Below, in pieces: positions 47,141 through 58,156 of a stretch of DNA of 64,000 nt; the stretch's first letter is position 1, and each line of letters begins with the position of its first letter. This DNA comes from Lepidodermella squamata (lineage: Eukaryota > Gastrotricha). The stretch is taken from positions 930,001 to 994,000 of the forward strand of contig JBLDXI010000015.1 of assembly GCA_047495785.1 (NCBI GenBank), given 5' to 3'. Under the pieces are notes generated by a model. The model was given only the letters and a program-made list of their open reading frames with translations, was not told where the DNA came from and did not search any database. Both the position numbers and the translations under genes were made by a program.

Positions 47141-48241
47141 TTAAAGAGGGCTATCGCACGTTGCCTTGTAGTAACCCTGATGTTCGTAATCAAAATCGCA
47201 AAATTCATGAATTCGACTCGTCATATTGAGGAACATAGCCACAGTAAGATACCGCAACGGCGCATCGCCCCATCGTTTTTCATAAATCTGCACCGAATCC
47301 ACAACTTCACTCGTAAAATCACGAATTCCAAGATGGTCGCGGAAAGTTGGGACATGAACAATTTCGAAATTGTTGTAAAAAATCGGAAATTCAAATTCAT
47401 CCTTCATTTCAGGTTTGATCGGAAATTTCGGAAGTTGGTCGGTATAAATCGACAAGTTTCGATTTCGCCTCAGGTAATTTTCTGTGAAATTTACCAAGCC
47501 AAGCGTGACGCAGGGCCGGTCGAATTTCATTGCTCGATAGCCGTAATAATAGCCATTTTTCGCCATAAATTCGAAAATATCGTAAATAATCGGCGATTTC
47601 ACGTAAGAATCCGAGTCCATTCGCCAGTAATATTCAACGTCACGCATGGCTGGTTCGTTGAAAATTCGATGGAAGCTGAAATCGATCATATGCCTGTAAC
47701 CCATCGGCCATTTCCAACCACGGTATAATTTTCGTCGCTTGAAAATTCGCCGAAATTTTTCCGGAATTTTGAAATCAAGCCGGACAAAATTAATCAGATA
47801 TTTCTCGTCGTCTTTCAGCCATTTTTCGGTGTTACTCATGCATTTATCCTTATCATAATTTCCATCGTAGAAAATCAGTACGGGATATCGAAATTTCGAG
47901 TTGAAATTGACGAAAATCGATTGAAGCGATTCGGTGATGGTTGAATAATCGTGCCGTTTCGCCGATGTAATGTAGACGATAACATGCCGAGATTTATTTG
48001 GCTGAATTCGAGCTTCAATTCCACGCTTGAGTGATTTCGCGTTGCCAACGACAAATCCTGGTTGTCTGAAAATTGTGAATGCCAAACAAAAGAAAGTAGC
48101 AGCGGCGAAAGTAGCGATTAAAGGCCGGTATATGTCAACTTTTATCGATTTATTATTCATTTTCAAAAAGGTATTAGTAATTTTTTTGATTACCGTGAAC
48201 TCGAGAAAATTCGAGGCGCGCGTGACAAGGCTATTTTTCAT
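47141..48241 (-). CDS. GT15 (KRE2/MNT1-type) glycosyltransferase 4
   Basis: About 366 residues. A basic N-terminus is followed by a transmembrane helix at about residues 40-60 and the GT15 domain: RHVIVYITSAKRHD, PVLIFYDG, YYWRMDSDS, YNNFEIVHVPTFRDHLG, YEKRWGDAPLRYLTV and FCDFDYEHQG. The family-typical acidic and aromatic residues are in place. Likely Golgi lumen, GDP-mannose-dependent by family. Single exon. Confidence 0.85.
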   Translation of the reverse strand: MKNSLVTRASNFLEFTVIKKITNTFLKMNNKSIKVDIYRPLIATFAAATFFCLAFTIFRQPGFVVGNAKSLKRGIEARIQPNKSRHVIVYITSAKRHDYSTITESLQSIFVNFNSKFRYPVLIFYDGNYDKDKCMSNTEKWLKDDEKYLINFVRLDFKIPEKFRRIFKRRKLYRGWKWPMGYRHMIDFSFHRIFNEPAMRDVEYYWRMDSDSYVKSPIIYDIFEFMAKNGYYYGYRAMKFDRPCVTLGLVNFTENYLRRNRNLSIYTDQLPKFPIKPEMKDEFEFPIFYNNFEIVHVPTFRDHLGIRDFTSEVVDSVQIYEKRWGDAPLRYLTVAMFLNMTSRIHEFCDFDYEHQGYYKATCDSPL

Positions 48242-48762
48242 CTCATGAATGAAAAGACGCGAATAGAATTGCGTCTAAATTTGCATCCAATAAAAGTAAA
48301 AATACTAGCACTAAAAATACTCTTCTTTTTGCCTTATTGAGATCCTGCTCCTCCCTGCGGTCGGAGAAGGAGCGCCGGGTGAAACCCAGAATTTGAAACT
48401 TGAATATTACATACAAAGGGGACTAATTCTTTCATTTAGCTTTAGTCATTCAAAATGACCAGATGTGCTCTAAGCTCTTTGTCGCTTGTCGCTATATTAG
48501 ATTGGTACCGACTGCGTTCCAAATCGTGTAATTCCTAACACTTCTACTTCTAAGCGGTTCGAGCTTCATGATTTGAATCCAGATATTGTATATTGGATCC
48601 GGATTCTGGCTCTGAATTATATTCAAATTGAAGAGTAGATAACCCTGACTTGGATTCGTCTTACAGCCGCTAATAGACTAAATATGGACAAAATAACAAC
48701 CAAATCGATTAAGCAAAGCTCTACTCAGAAAATATATTACTTATACTTCAATGGAGTGTTGA
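48242..48762. other. Intergenic region 48.2-48.8 kb
   Basis: No gene recognised between GT15 copy 4 and the SINE. Confidence 0.4.
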
Positions 48763-49068
48763 GGCACGGTGGCTCAGTTGGGTCGTCGAGCTGCTGTTTA
48801 TCTGAGGAGATATTGGTCGGGACTGGGTTCAAGTCCTAGTGACGGAACCAGGATCGAGTCCCCCCTTGGCCCCGCGGTGGTTTTACCAATCCATCGCGTT
48901 ACAAAATAGAAAATTGGGAGACTGGGAGTGTCAGCTAGACTGCACCAGTCAAATCCCGTCATACGGAAATCTTACTCACTTACGATAAGACCTAGGGCTA
49001 GAGTAAGTGGCATGCCCTTCTAGTCCTCAAAGCTCGCTTTGAAACATAAATTATTATTATTATTACTT
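48763..49068 (+). mobile_element. tRNA-derived SINE
   Basis: A box A (TGGCTCAGTTGG, 48770-48781) and box B (GGTTCAAGTCC, 48826-48836) lie at tRNA-like spacing, followed by an unrelated body and an (ATT)n tail. This is the structure of a tRNA-derived SINE transcribed by Pol III. The cloverleaf is not intact, so it is not a functional tRNA. Confidence 0.82.
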
Positions 49069-49203
49069 CTCTTGGGCTTTTATAGCCATCCAGGACGCTG
49101 AATGCTGAATTGAATTGTAAATATAATGATAGGCGACATAATGATATTGCTGGGCACGAGCCCTGGCAAATGATAGAAGCTAGTGTTTAGAATAATATGT
49201 ACT

Positions 49204-49204
<1 letters not shown>

Positions 49205-49239
<35 letters not shown>

Positions 49240-50560
49240 CAGTAGTTTAGTGCTGTCCCCTTTCGGGGCGGACTGCCTCCTCGCATATCTGCCTCCACAA
49301 GTCCCGGTCCCTGGCCGAGGCCTGCGCCGAACCCCAGATCAGCCCCATGTCGCGCAGGTCGCTTTCAATTGGGGCCCGCCAAGTAGATTTTTGGCCGCCC
49401 AATCGCTCGTTTGCCCTGTGGCGTCCACCAAAGGGCAACTCGGGGAGTGCGCCTGGCATCCATCCGTAGCACATGCCCTAGCCAGCGGAGTCTGATGTCA
49501 GCCGATATTGGCCGGCATTTGCAAATGCGGTGAGCTCCTCATTTGAAACGATCTTCGGCCAGAAAATGCCTTGAATTCGTCGGAGCAACGGTTGTGGAAA
49601 GAATCCAGCTTTTTCACGTAAGTCCCCAACTCTCGCCAGCACTCTGAACCGTAAAGTAAGACTGCCTTGAGCGTGCAGTTGTAGACGCGCATCTTGGTCG
49701 CCTTGCTGAGCTGTTTCGATTGTCAGACCGCCTTTAGCGTGCCTAGCTTTCTTGAGTCGGGAGGCGATATCCGCGTAGGCTCCGTCAAGGCTGATGACAC
49801 TGCCAAGGTACGGAAACGCCTCCACGTCCTCTAACACCTGATCTTGGATGATGATCTGCCTCTTGTCGCAGGTGGCGATGCCCATGACCTTAGTCTTGGC
49901 GATGTTGATCTCAAGTCCGATCGTGGCCGCGGTTTCGCGTAGCCTCGTCGTCTTCGCCTGCAGATGTTCAACGCAGGTCTCCAGCAGAGCTAAATCGTCG
50001 GCGAAGTCAAGGTCGTGAAGCTGCGTGAGCAACATCCACCTAATCCCATCATTTTGCCGCTCAGTGACAGCGCGCATCACGAAATCAATCGCAACGCAGA
50101 ATATAATCGGTGAAAGAATGCAGCCTTGCCTGACGCCTGACACCAGAGTTTACCGCAAAGCTCTCACTCTCAAATCCAGCCTCCATCAGCACACGACACT
50201 CGAAGCCGGTGTAGAACATGGCGATGAGTCGGACAATTTTATCCGGGACGCCGTAGTGACGGAGGATCTTCCACAAGGTTTTGCGGTGTACGCTGTCGAA
50301 AGCCTTCTTGAAGTCGACGAAATTAATAAGCTGGAGTGTTCCACAGGAGACATTGCTCGACGATATTTCGCAGGGCAAAGATTTGGTCGATGCACCCACG
50401 AAGCGAGCAAAAACCAGCCTGCTCTTCTCGCAACAGCCTATCAATCTGGTCCCTTATGCGGCACAAGATGACCCGACAAAACACCTTGCTGGGAATTGAA
50501 AGGAGGTTGATGCCTCGCCAGTTGTCGCAGTTGGCGAGATCCCCCTTTTTGGGATTTTGA
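49205..50560 (-). mobile_element. Frameshifted LINE reverse-transcriptase pseudogene
   Basis: Three minus-strand frames together match a non-LTR RT: KKGDLANCDNWRGI and EEQAGF (about 50560-50340), INFVDFKKAFDSVHR (about 50340-50140), VRQGCILSP and LDFADDLALLETC with YLGSVIS (50143-49500). A C-terminal piece (TWRAPIESDLRDMGLIWGSA) lies near 49400. At least two frameshifts and a missing 5' part show it is dead. The 3' tail is a trinucleotide repeat, seen as (TAG)n at about 49204-49239. It differs in type from the LINE at 13.6 kb; the exact 5' border is unclear. Confidence 0.82.
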
Positions 50561-51755
50561 GAAATCCCAACTCTTGACACCAGTTTTGCATCCGGTACCC
50601 TGGCCGTCGTCGCTCGACCGTCCTTGCGGCTTTGAGTCGAACGAGTCAAATAGCGCGCAGAATTTCTGGCGCCCGGGGTTACCGGCGGCGAGTTACAATT
50701 TTGTTTGTTATTTGTTGAGGTTTCGAGAACGGGTGTGTTTTTTATGTGGCGGTTGGGCAAGCACACAACCTCTAACCCTGAGGACTGGGTCGCTGATGTT
50801 AGTTTGCCTCTATACGTCGGCCTCTCCGCATTGGTTGAACCATCGGCACAGCCCTTCGGGTCGTCGAGACGAAGCCCCCAAACCACGGCAAGGTATCAGC
50901 AATGGGGTTAGAATAATATGGAGTGTCCAGAATTGGGGCAAGGAACATAGCGATAATAAATATCAAGTCGAAATTCTGGATCAAGAAACTGTTTTTTGAA
51001 AGTGCTATGACCCCAAAGTAATCTGGGCAACTGGGGCCTGCTTGATTCAACCTCTTTTCTATTGAACCATTTATAAATCCCCATTGGAAATTTGCATTGG
51101 TTGCGTAGTTTATATGATACTGTCCTAGTGATGACGTCCGTAGATCTTTCTATCGGAACAATGTCTCCTTTAAGCGGAATAAAATAACATCTTCTACCGT
51201 CGGAAACTATCGGAATAATAAAAATATCTCTTTCCATGCGAAATTACTTATTTTCCACTCTAAATATATTTTTCCTTGAATAATGTCTTTCCGATGACGG
51301 AACAATCAACCACGAACGATAGCACATCACTGCCGAATCTTCAGCTTTGATAACTCGAAGCTTCGGGTCACACGACCAATAGGAATAGTATGACCTATGC
51401 CGCGTATTTTACCCGCCCGTGCTTCGCATGCTTGGCTGAAACCCAGAGCTACCTCTTCGAATGGAGCTGCCTTCTTCGCCGAACGGTTGCTCAACAGGCC
51501 CAGCTGCCTATGCCTGTTCGATGTCTCATACTCGAAGGCTCCAACCAGTCTCGGCGACGACCGGGCTAGGGGCTTGGGACATCGTTCTTATTGGTTTTAT
51601 TTTTCCGGCGAATTTCCTTAGTAAGACCTTAGTAAGACCAATTATTCTTCTATGCTCTCCGAACTTGAACTAATTTAAACTCAAAACCAGCTCTATGTGT
51701 AACCTCTACATAGCTACGCAAGTCTCATCGAGATGCGACTACAACCGATCGATGT
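50561..51755. other. Gene-free region 50.6-51.8 kb
   Basis: Probably more mobile-element debris, as reading frames here look random. Nothing specific is supported. Confidence 0.35.
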
Positions 51756-52076
51756 CATAACTAGGACGAAGTGCTGGCCGCCGTTCTCTTCGCCTTCCGA
51801 TCTGCTGTCAACCTGTCGACCGGTTTCATCTCGGCCAAGCTGCCCGGTCACCCGATTCCCGCCGTATTCATGCCTGCACGTTGTCCGCCGGTAACTCACC
51901 AGGCTCAACAAAACAACGCATTTTGCATTCTGCCAGTGGAGCTAGCCCGCGCTAACCTCGACAGAGCTCGACTACGTCAGTTCGAGTAGGGCGATCCTGT
52001 TTGGGTTCGACTCGCACAGTCCAGCTGCACCGCGTTGAATCTACCAGCTGCGAACAGAACACGAACACCATCGTCG
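51756..52076 (+). pseudogene. Remnant of an LTR-retrotransposon integrase
   Basis: The plus frame reads like the C-terminal end of a Ty3/gypsy- or BEL-type integrase: DEVLAAVLFAFRSAVNLSTGF, then ELARANLDRARLRQFE and GDPVWVRL. Two in-frame stops (TAG at 51762 and TAG near 51987) and the lack of flanking pol or LTRs show a decayed fragment. Confidence 0.6.
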
Positions 52077-52652
52077 TCAATCGACCTCCAGCCGTTTGAC
52101 CAGTTTGAGGACTAGATGGCTGCTCTGCCAAAAACGCTACCGCTGCACCATCGCAAGCCAACGTGCCGACTCGCGTCATAATTCGTCCCTTGAAGCAAGC
52201 GCAACGACTCGTCTACGTCGATACCAGCCTGTTTTTTAAGGATCGATTTGCGGTGTTTAAAATTGCGGTTTTGGAGTGTAAATTTGGGGGGTTAAGACCG
52301 TTTTTCTTGCGATTTCGGCCACATTTACTACAAATAGCTACATATGCCTAAATATATAAGAATTGCCCTCAAAAATATAGGCCGAATGGCTTGGCCAATT
52401 CGATATTTTACGATATAACATTTGTAAATCATTCAACTCGTTTAACTCGATTTACTCATGTCAGCTCGCCTCCGGCTCTTTTCGATTCGTAAATCTCGGC
52501 CGGCTCTGTTCAGATATATTAAACAATATTCGCCTGCGCCTCGACGCTAGAAATGTTGTCGAATATTTTGTATACCGGAGACACATAATTCGGCCATGAA
52601 AGAGTTAACCTTCGCAGCGCAATAAGTTTTTTCGATGCGATAAAATATCGTG
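52077..52652. other. Gene-free region 52.1-52.7 kb
   Basis: No gene recognised. Confidence 0.35.
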
Positions 52653-52831
52653 AGCGACGTTGAATAACTCGGTTATAGGCTTGTTTACAGCCTTTTTAAG
52701 GCGACGGGTGACAAATAACGTTTTTCAACGTGAATGAAGACGCAAAACAAAAGATTTTTTACTTGTCACCTCTCACCTCTCACTTTGAAACGGATGTTAA
52801 CGAGTTCAATTCCGAGTTATTCAACGTCGCT
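52653..52831. mobile_element. 179-bp inverted-repeat element
   Basis: A perfect 20-bp inverted repeat (AGCGACGTTGAATAACTCGG at 52653 and its reverse complement ending 52831) encloses a short body. Weaker inverted similarity (GGTGACAAGTAA-like) lies inside. It resembles a small MITE; no target duplication was found. Confidence 0.7.
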
Positions 52832-53187
52832 AACGAAATCAATATTTGCTCGCGATGATAATTATATTAAGAGAAGAATGCCTTATTTTAAAATAAAATG
52901 TTGATTGTATGAGCTTATTCCAATAGTGCAAAGAGACGTCAGTAAGTAAATAATACGCTAAAACTGTACAACTAGTTTCCGAAATACTTACCCAGGCTTA
53001 TACGAAAATGATACGTCGAAAAATGAGGAAAAGGAGGTAGCAAAAGTAATAATAATAAAGAACAGTCACATGCTATCCCGTTTTCATTGCATCTTCGAAT
53101 AAAATGGGGCGTATGATTTCACACCTACAAATAATACCAAAAGGCAAATTGTATGCACCTTCTCCTAGATCCTAGAAATAACACAAA

Positions 53188-54872
53188 TGAGCCGCGACAA
53201 GTGAAAACCGTAGCTTACGCACTTGTGAGAAATTTTCACCAGAACGCAAAGAAGGCTTGATAGGTGAATTTTGTCAAAATCGACTTTTCATGATTTTCTA
53301 GTGCAGTTTTTCATGAGGAATCGGCTGGTGCAATCCGATTTTTTCTGCGATGCATAGTTTTTAAGCTATAACCCAGAAATGCGAGTGCGTCAAAAAACAT
53401 GAAATTTACGCATTTTTCCCAGCAGTTTTTGTGGTAAATTTGGGGTGCGCGTAAAACTTTTTACCATTACATTTTTCGAGCGAGAACACTATATTCATTT
53501 CAAAGCTTGTTACTTGTAGTATTTTTAGACATAAAAACCGCCCAAAAATTCGCAACTTGACCTTTGACGTAAACGCGCGGAATGCGGATGACTCATAAAA
53601 TCATCATACCGAATTTTGAGTTCGATTTTTTCATCATCTCTAAATGATCAATGTAGCTTTTGATGATCTGCCATCATATCTATGAATAGGGCTAGGTTCC
53701 TGTGGCATGGGTAAATACTGAATTTGAAGGAAGAGGGTAAATCGCCGTTGAAATCAAGATTAAATCATAGGATGAATTTCATGAAAGAATACTGTTTTCT
53801 TTGTTTTCCCATTAATTTTCCGAATTTCCCCGTGAAATTACTGCAGCTAGAGTAGAGCCGAGCAGCCTAGCTAGCATTGAAATTAATTATATCTGGGACA
53901 CGACATAGCCCCGAGGCTTATGTCAACAAAATTTGATCACTTTTCGAGCATAAAATCTTCAATTTTTAATTTTTGGGACCTCTCGCAAAGTTATTCAACG
54001 AGCCATTATTGTAGCATGATTTTTGAAGTCAAGCTGCTAAAGCTATGAATCAACACAACAAGCTCAAAACCATTGTTGATTGTGAGAAGAGGGATCGTCG
54101 ATTTAACGGAAACTATCAAATTAGGCCATTGGCACTTATCCAAGCTAATCATTTCGGCTGGGCCTGTTGCAGATACTTTATTCGTATCCTTATTTTATCG
54201 TACCCTGATTGCAGAACAGCTATAAAATGCCTGCCTTACACATTAAAATCTGTGAAAAATAAGCAGTGTGTCGGTGGATGCCGATTGCGATGAAAAAACT
54301 TATGCAACGTGAGTGGATGTTTTGAGGACCGCTGTTAAGTCTGAAACTCAAATTGCGTCTGTGGTATGCTGCTTATTGGTTATAACGGCTGTAGCCATAT
54401 AAAAAGGCGAGCCTTTCAGCTCGTCGCAATTGGCGGTTTCGTTGGCACACAGCTTAAAAACAGAGAAGCATGAACAGTGGGGAATTACGAAAATGAGTGC
54501 TATGCAAAAAAGAGTTAGATTAAGGTAGATCGGCAGGGCTTAGGTCCATAATAATGCAAAATTCAGAATCTACGACTCAAACTGCCCTAGTTGGCCATTA
54601 AAACCACAAAATGAGGCGTTTTGTCAATGCATTTTGCAAAGGTTTCATAAAATTTTGTCGCTATTAAATGTGTTGTTTTAGTTTTTTGCTTCTCCTGAAA
54701 AATTGCAATTTTAATGTGCGCGCACTCAATTGCTAATATCTTGAGAACGGTAGCAGATATTAAAAAATGGGTTCCAGATTTGGAATGGGCGCGAAAAACT
54801 GCATTAGACCATGCAATGAACTCGGATTTGAAAAAAAATTCGTAAGCTACGGTTTTCACTTGTCGCGGCTCA
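53188..54872. mobile_element. 1.7-kb element with 32-bp perfect inverted ends
   Basis: The left end 53188-53219 (TGAGCCGCGACAAGTGAAAA...) is repeated exactly inverted at 54841-54872. Inverted similarity extends inward for about 200 bp in degraded form, for example around TGCAGTTTTTC. No transposase is seen in the body. Probably a non-autonomous or decayed DNA transposon. Confidence 0.75.
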
Positions 54873-55094
54873 AATAATCAGCCCACGTGAGTGAAACGAA
54901 CTGTAGTTGTCATAGTTTGCATGGGAAATGGTATAGAGGTTTCAAATTTTTCAGCATAGCGCAGCCACTTTTTACCGAAGCGGAAAAAAATCGCATAGTA
55001 GTTAGTGAAAAGATAACAATAGTCGCTTGTTCTGAAGAAATAAATTAAAATAAGTAAATCCGATAATTCGGATTTCCTAATCTAGTTCCTAAAT

Positions 55095-55286
55095 CGTGTC
55101 GCTAACATATCGCGGGTAGGGCAGAACGACTTGCCTGAAATAGAAACAATGGCTCAGAAAAAATGATGCGTACAAATAACTGGCGCTCAGCTATCTTGCG
55201 ACCGACTTGGCGAGTGGCGGATATGACATATTTTCTATTTTTGGCAAGTCGTTCTGTCGCCCACCCCGCGCTATAGAGTCGTTACG
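55095..55286. mobile_element. Palindromic MITE-like element, 190 bp
   Basis: The arms 55095-55147 and 55232-55286 are imperfect inverted copies with the shared core AGAACGACTTGCC / GGCAAGTCGTTCT and outer GCGGG / CCCGC. The spacer of about 85 bp is unrelated to coding sequence. Confidence 0.72.
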
Positions 55287-55440
55287 CTTGATTCTCGTCT
55301 ATTAAGATGATAAAAAGTTATCACGATTATGATATTTATTAGGTACTTATGATTTTAAAATAATCTTGATCGTGTGCGTGAAACTATTCTAATACTGCCA
55401 AGGAAGTTTAATGAGTTAATAAGAGTATGTTACCATACAA

Positions 55441-55554
55441 GCTCTCGGCGATAGCCGCTCGTGCTGAATTTTATCTGACGAGGCGTCAGCCGAGTCAATA
55501 AAATTCTGACGAGGCGCCAGCCGACTCGGGGCACGAGCGGCTATTGCAGGGAGC
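55441..55554. repeat. Nested palindrome with direct repeats
   Basis: Inverted arms ATAGCCGCTCGTGC (55451-55464) and GCACGAGCGGCTAT (55531-55544) enclose two direct copies of CTGACGAGGCGYCAGCCGASTC (55475 and 55506). AATTTTAT / ATAAAATT adds another inverted pair. Could fold into a stable hairpin. Confidence 0.75.
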
Positions 55555-56130
55555 GAGGATGCATAACAATTCGTATACAACACTAGATGTTGATCGCTTG
55601 ACGATTTAAAAATTTTTGATCAGGGAATCAGGTGAATTTGCAATATTTACCAACAATTGTCGCCAAAATGGTGGTTGTAGGGAAACATCAGGTACAAAAA
55701 CAACACCTGATGCTGCTCGCGAATTTCGAAACTTGTTTGTTTCCTCATTTCATTTTGCAAAATTTGTCGGTCGATGCAACATCAATTTCCAGGAATAAAC
55801 ACCACCTTAGCAAAAGGTACTGGCCAAGCGTTCCTGGAATGAGACAAATAGGCAAGAAGCTGAGCTCCAAGAAAATTAAAAAAATTCACCGACATTTTGA
55901 GGCCAAAACTCCAAAACTCCAGATAAACTACACTAAAAAAGTATTAACCTCGGCTGCGCCTCGGTCGTGATTTCGAAATTGTCCTCGGCGGAGCCTCGGA
56001 AAATGGCTCGGTTTCACCTCGCCGAATTCACTGGGCCTTGCGGCCCATGTTGGTACAACATCATTTCCTTGTTTCAACCTAATTCCCGCTAAATTTGATA
56101 AATTTAAAAACCATAAATTTTTCAACTTAT
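55555..56130. other. Gene-free region 55.6-56.1 kb
   Basis: GC-richer stretch at 55955-56030 with repeated CCTCGG; no gene. Confidence 0.35.
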
Positions 56131-56132
56131 CA

Positions 56133-56672
56133 GAGTTGCGTTTTTTATGGTATCCGGAAAGCTATTGTTCGACGTTGTGATCAATTCTTCGAACACCTCC
56201 GCAACACAGAACTAACAATCAAGTAATTAGACTGGAGCTGTCCGAGCTCGAGAGGCAAACAGTTAAGACTAATCACCCTGCGACTTGATTAGATTAGGCC
56301 TTGACAAATCGAGACATGGTTGTAATTAATTTACTACATAGCGCCATCTGACCCTCGTTAACTTCTGACGACGCGCCATACGGTCAATTTTTAGCCTAAC
56401 GTCGTGGCGAAGCCTTTTTCATTTTGTTGGCACGATTCGCGAAAATCGAGAGAAATATTGACTTTTTTAAATTTTTCGAAATTTACTAAAAATTCTCAAT
56501 TTTAGCTGTCAAATGGCGATTATTTTGAATCCAAACTTGTCAAAAAATTCGTAGTTCAATATTTCTGAATTTAAAGTTTAACGATTGCTCTGAAAAGCAT
56601 TAGCCAAGTTATGTGTGTCATCTGGTGTTAATTGATATAATTAGCCCGCGGACACCATAAAAAACGCAACTC
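56133..56672. mobile_element. 540-bp element with 24-bp inverted ends
   Basis: The ends GAGTTGCGTTTTTTATGGTA (56133) and its inverted copy (ending 56672) match over 24 bp with one mismatch. The body is non-coding. No clear target duplication. MITE-like. Confidence 0.75.
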
Positions 56673-56889
56673 AGGTTTACGACACCAGCGTCTAAATTAC
56701 TTATTTATCTGCATCGAGCTCGAAATTTCAGTAACGATAAATTTTATCCAATTTAACGATCTCTATTTTTAGTAACAATCTGGCGCCTCGGCAAACACAG
56801 GTGTCACTAGCCTGTGAAATAACAAAATCCTAGCATTTTATCATTTTTGGGACGCTAATGCAAAGAGTCAGGCGATCAACAGGTGGTGT

Positions 56890-57010
56890 AGTATACATAG
56901 CACGCTAGAACTTTATAACCAATCGGATTAGTGAAATTAGCCTGCCCTTCTAATCCTGTAAATATCAATTTACGAATACAAATGATAATGATAACGATGA
57001 TAATGACTGC
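56890..57010 (+). mobile_element. SINE 3'-end relic
   Basis: The block around GCCTGCCCTTCTAATCCT (near 56940), followed by an (ATAATG)n-like tail, matches the 3' part of the SINE at 48763-49068 (GCATGCCCTTCTAGTCCT). The tRNA-like head is not recognisable here. Confidence 0.6.
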
Positions 57011-58156
57011 AACGATTAGCTAACAACAGTTAACTATCGCCGATTTTATGCCGATGTTTATTAAGAATAACGAAAAACTACTATGATTGCATTTTGTTGC
57101 CAGTTTGTTTGCCTACATCCTTTTCGAACAAAATTTTATGGAATTTTGACCACAGACTAGACCTATCATTTGCTGAAAACCGCATAAAAAAATTCATCGT
57201 ATTTGTGGAGCAATCGAAAAATTTCGGGGAAATAAATGTGCGTGCCATCGCTATTGTTTTGCTTGTGCGCGCAGGGCATTTTATTGAAGGTGTGCGGGTC
57301 AAGTGCGCGCGTGCGCGGCTTCAGACGGACGGACAGACGGACAGACGGACAGACGGACGGACAGGCAATTTTGACTGTATAGTACCGGGTTTCACCCGGC
57401 ATTCACCCGGCACAGATCGATATTCATGCCTTCAGGCCTCACCGAACCTTGGATATTATTTGATTTCAGGCACTTGGAAATTATCAATGCTATGTTTGAG
57501 ACGGATGGTATAGGAAAAATCACTGATTTTTAAAATCGAAGCTTGAAATCGAAGTAAATATTTCGGAAATTCGAATTAATTTTACATTATTTTTCTTAGT
57601 TGAAAATGAATTTTCTTTAATCCTTATATTTTTTTTTTATTTTCAATTTGAAGCATAAATTAACTCGATAATATTTTACGCAATGGTATCTAAGATTAAA
57701 ATCAACCTCTGTTTTAAAGGCATCCTGAAACTTTGACACGAGTTGTGCTAGAGGAATTCCGATTCTTCTGCGAAATTTCATAACCTGATTTCGGACAATA
57801 AGAGGATAGCATAATAGATGTGGGTGAAAGCTTCAATTCAAGGGTTTGATGTGAGAAAATAATACCGTATAATATGGAGTATTCGCGCAATTATTCAGGG
57901 CAGGCAGTTATTAACCCACAACCTTTCATACAAAATAATCATCAAAGAGAGACTGGAAAGAGAGTAAAAATCGTATTTTATTTATCACATTATAGGTTGT
58001 ATCACAGAACATTTATGCTTATATTGCAGGGTATGGAAACCGCTTTAGAAAAATATAAAATCAGTAAATAAATCAATACAGAATAAAGTTTCTGACTAAT
58101 AGCATGCATAATAAGGGAGATCGTCAAACACTTGTAGAACTAAAAAAATTTAAGTT
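57011..58156. other. Gene-free region with GACGGACA minisatellite
   Basis: A short tandem repeat of GACGGACA/GACAGACG lies at about 57328-57364. No gene is recognised. Confidence 0.5.

Noticed and set aside
45127-47728. Plus-strand frames opposite the GT15 genes
   Set aside because: They are antisense shadows of conserved GT15 coding sequence.
48770-48842. Possible tRNA gene
   Set aside because: Box A and B are good but stems do not pair well and a SINE body follows, so it is a tRNA-derived SINE.
51397-51673. Overlapping 70-codon frames
   Set aside because: No recognisable motif; the area looks like mobile-element debris.
57328-57364. GACGGACA repeats as a possible CRISPR array
   Set aside because: Units are 4-8 bp in direct tandem with no spacers; it is a simple minisatellite in a eukaryotic genome.
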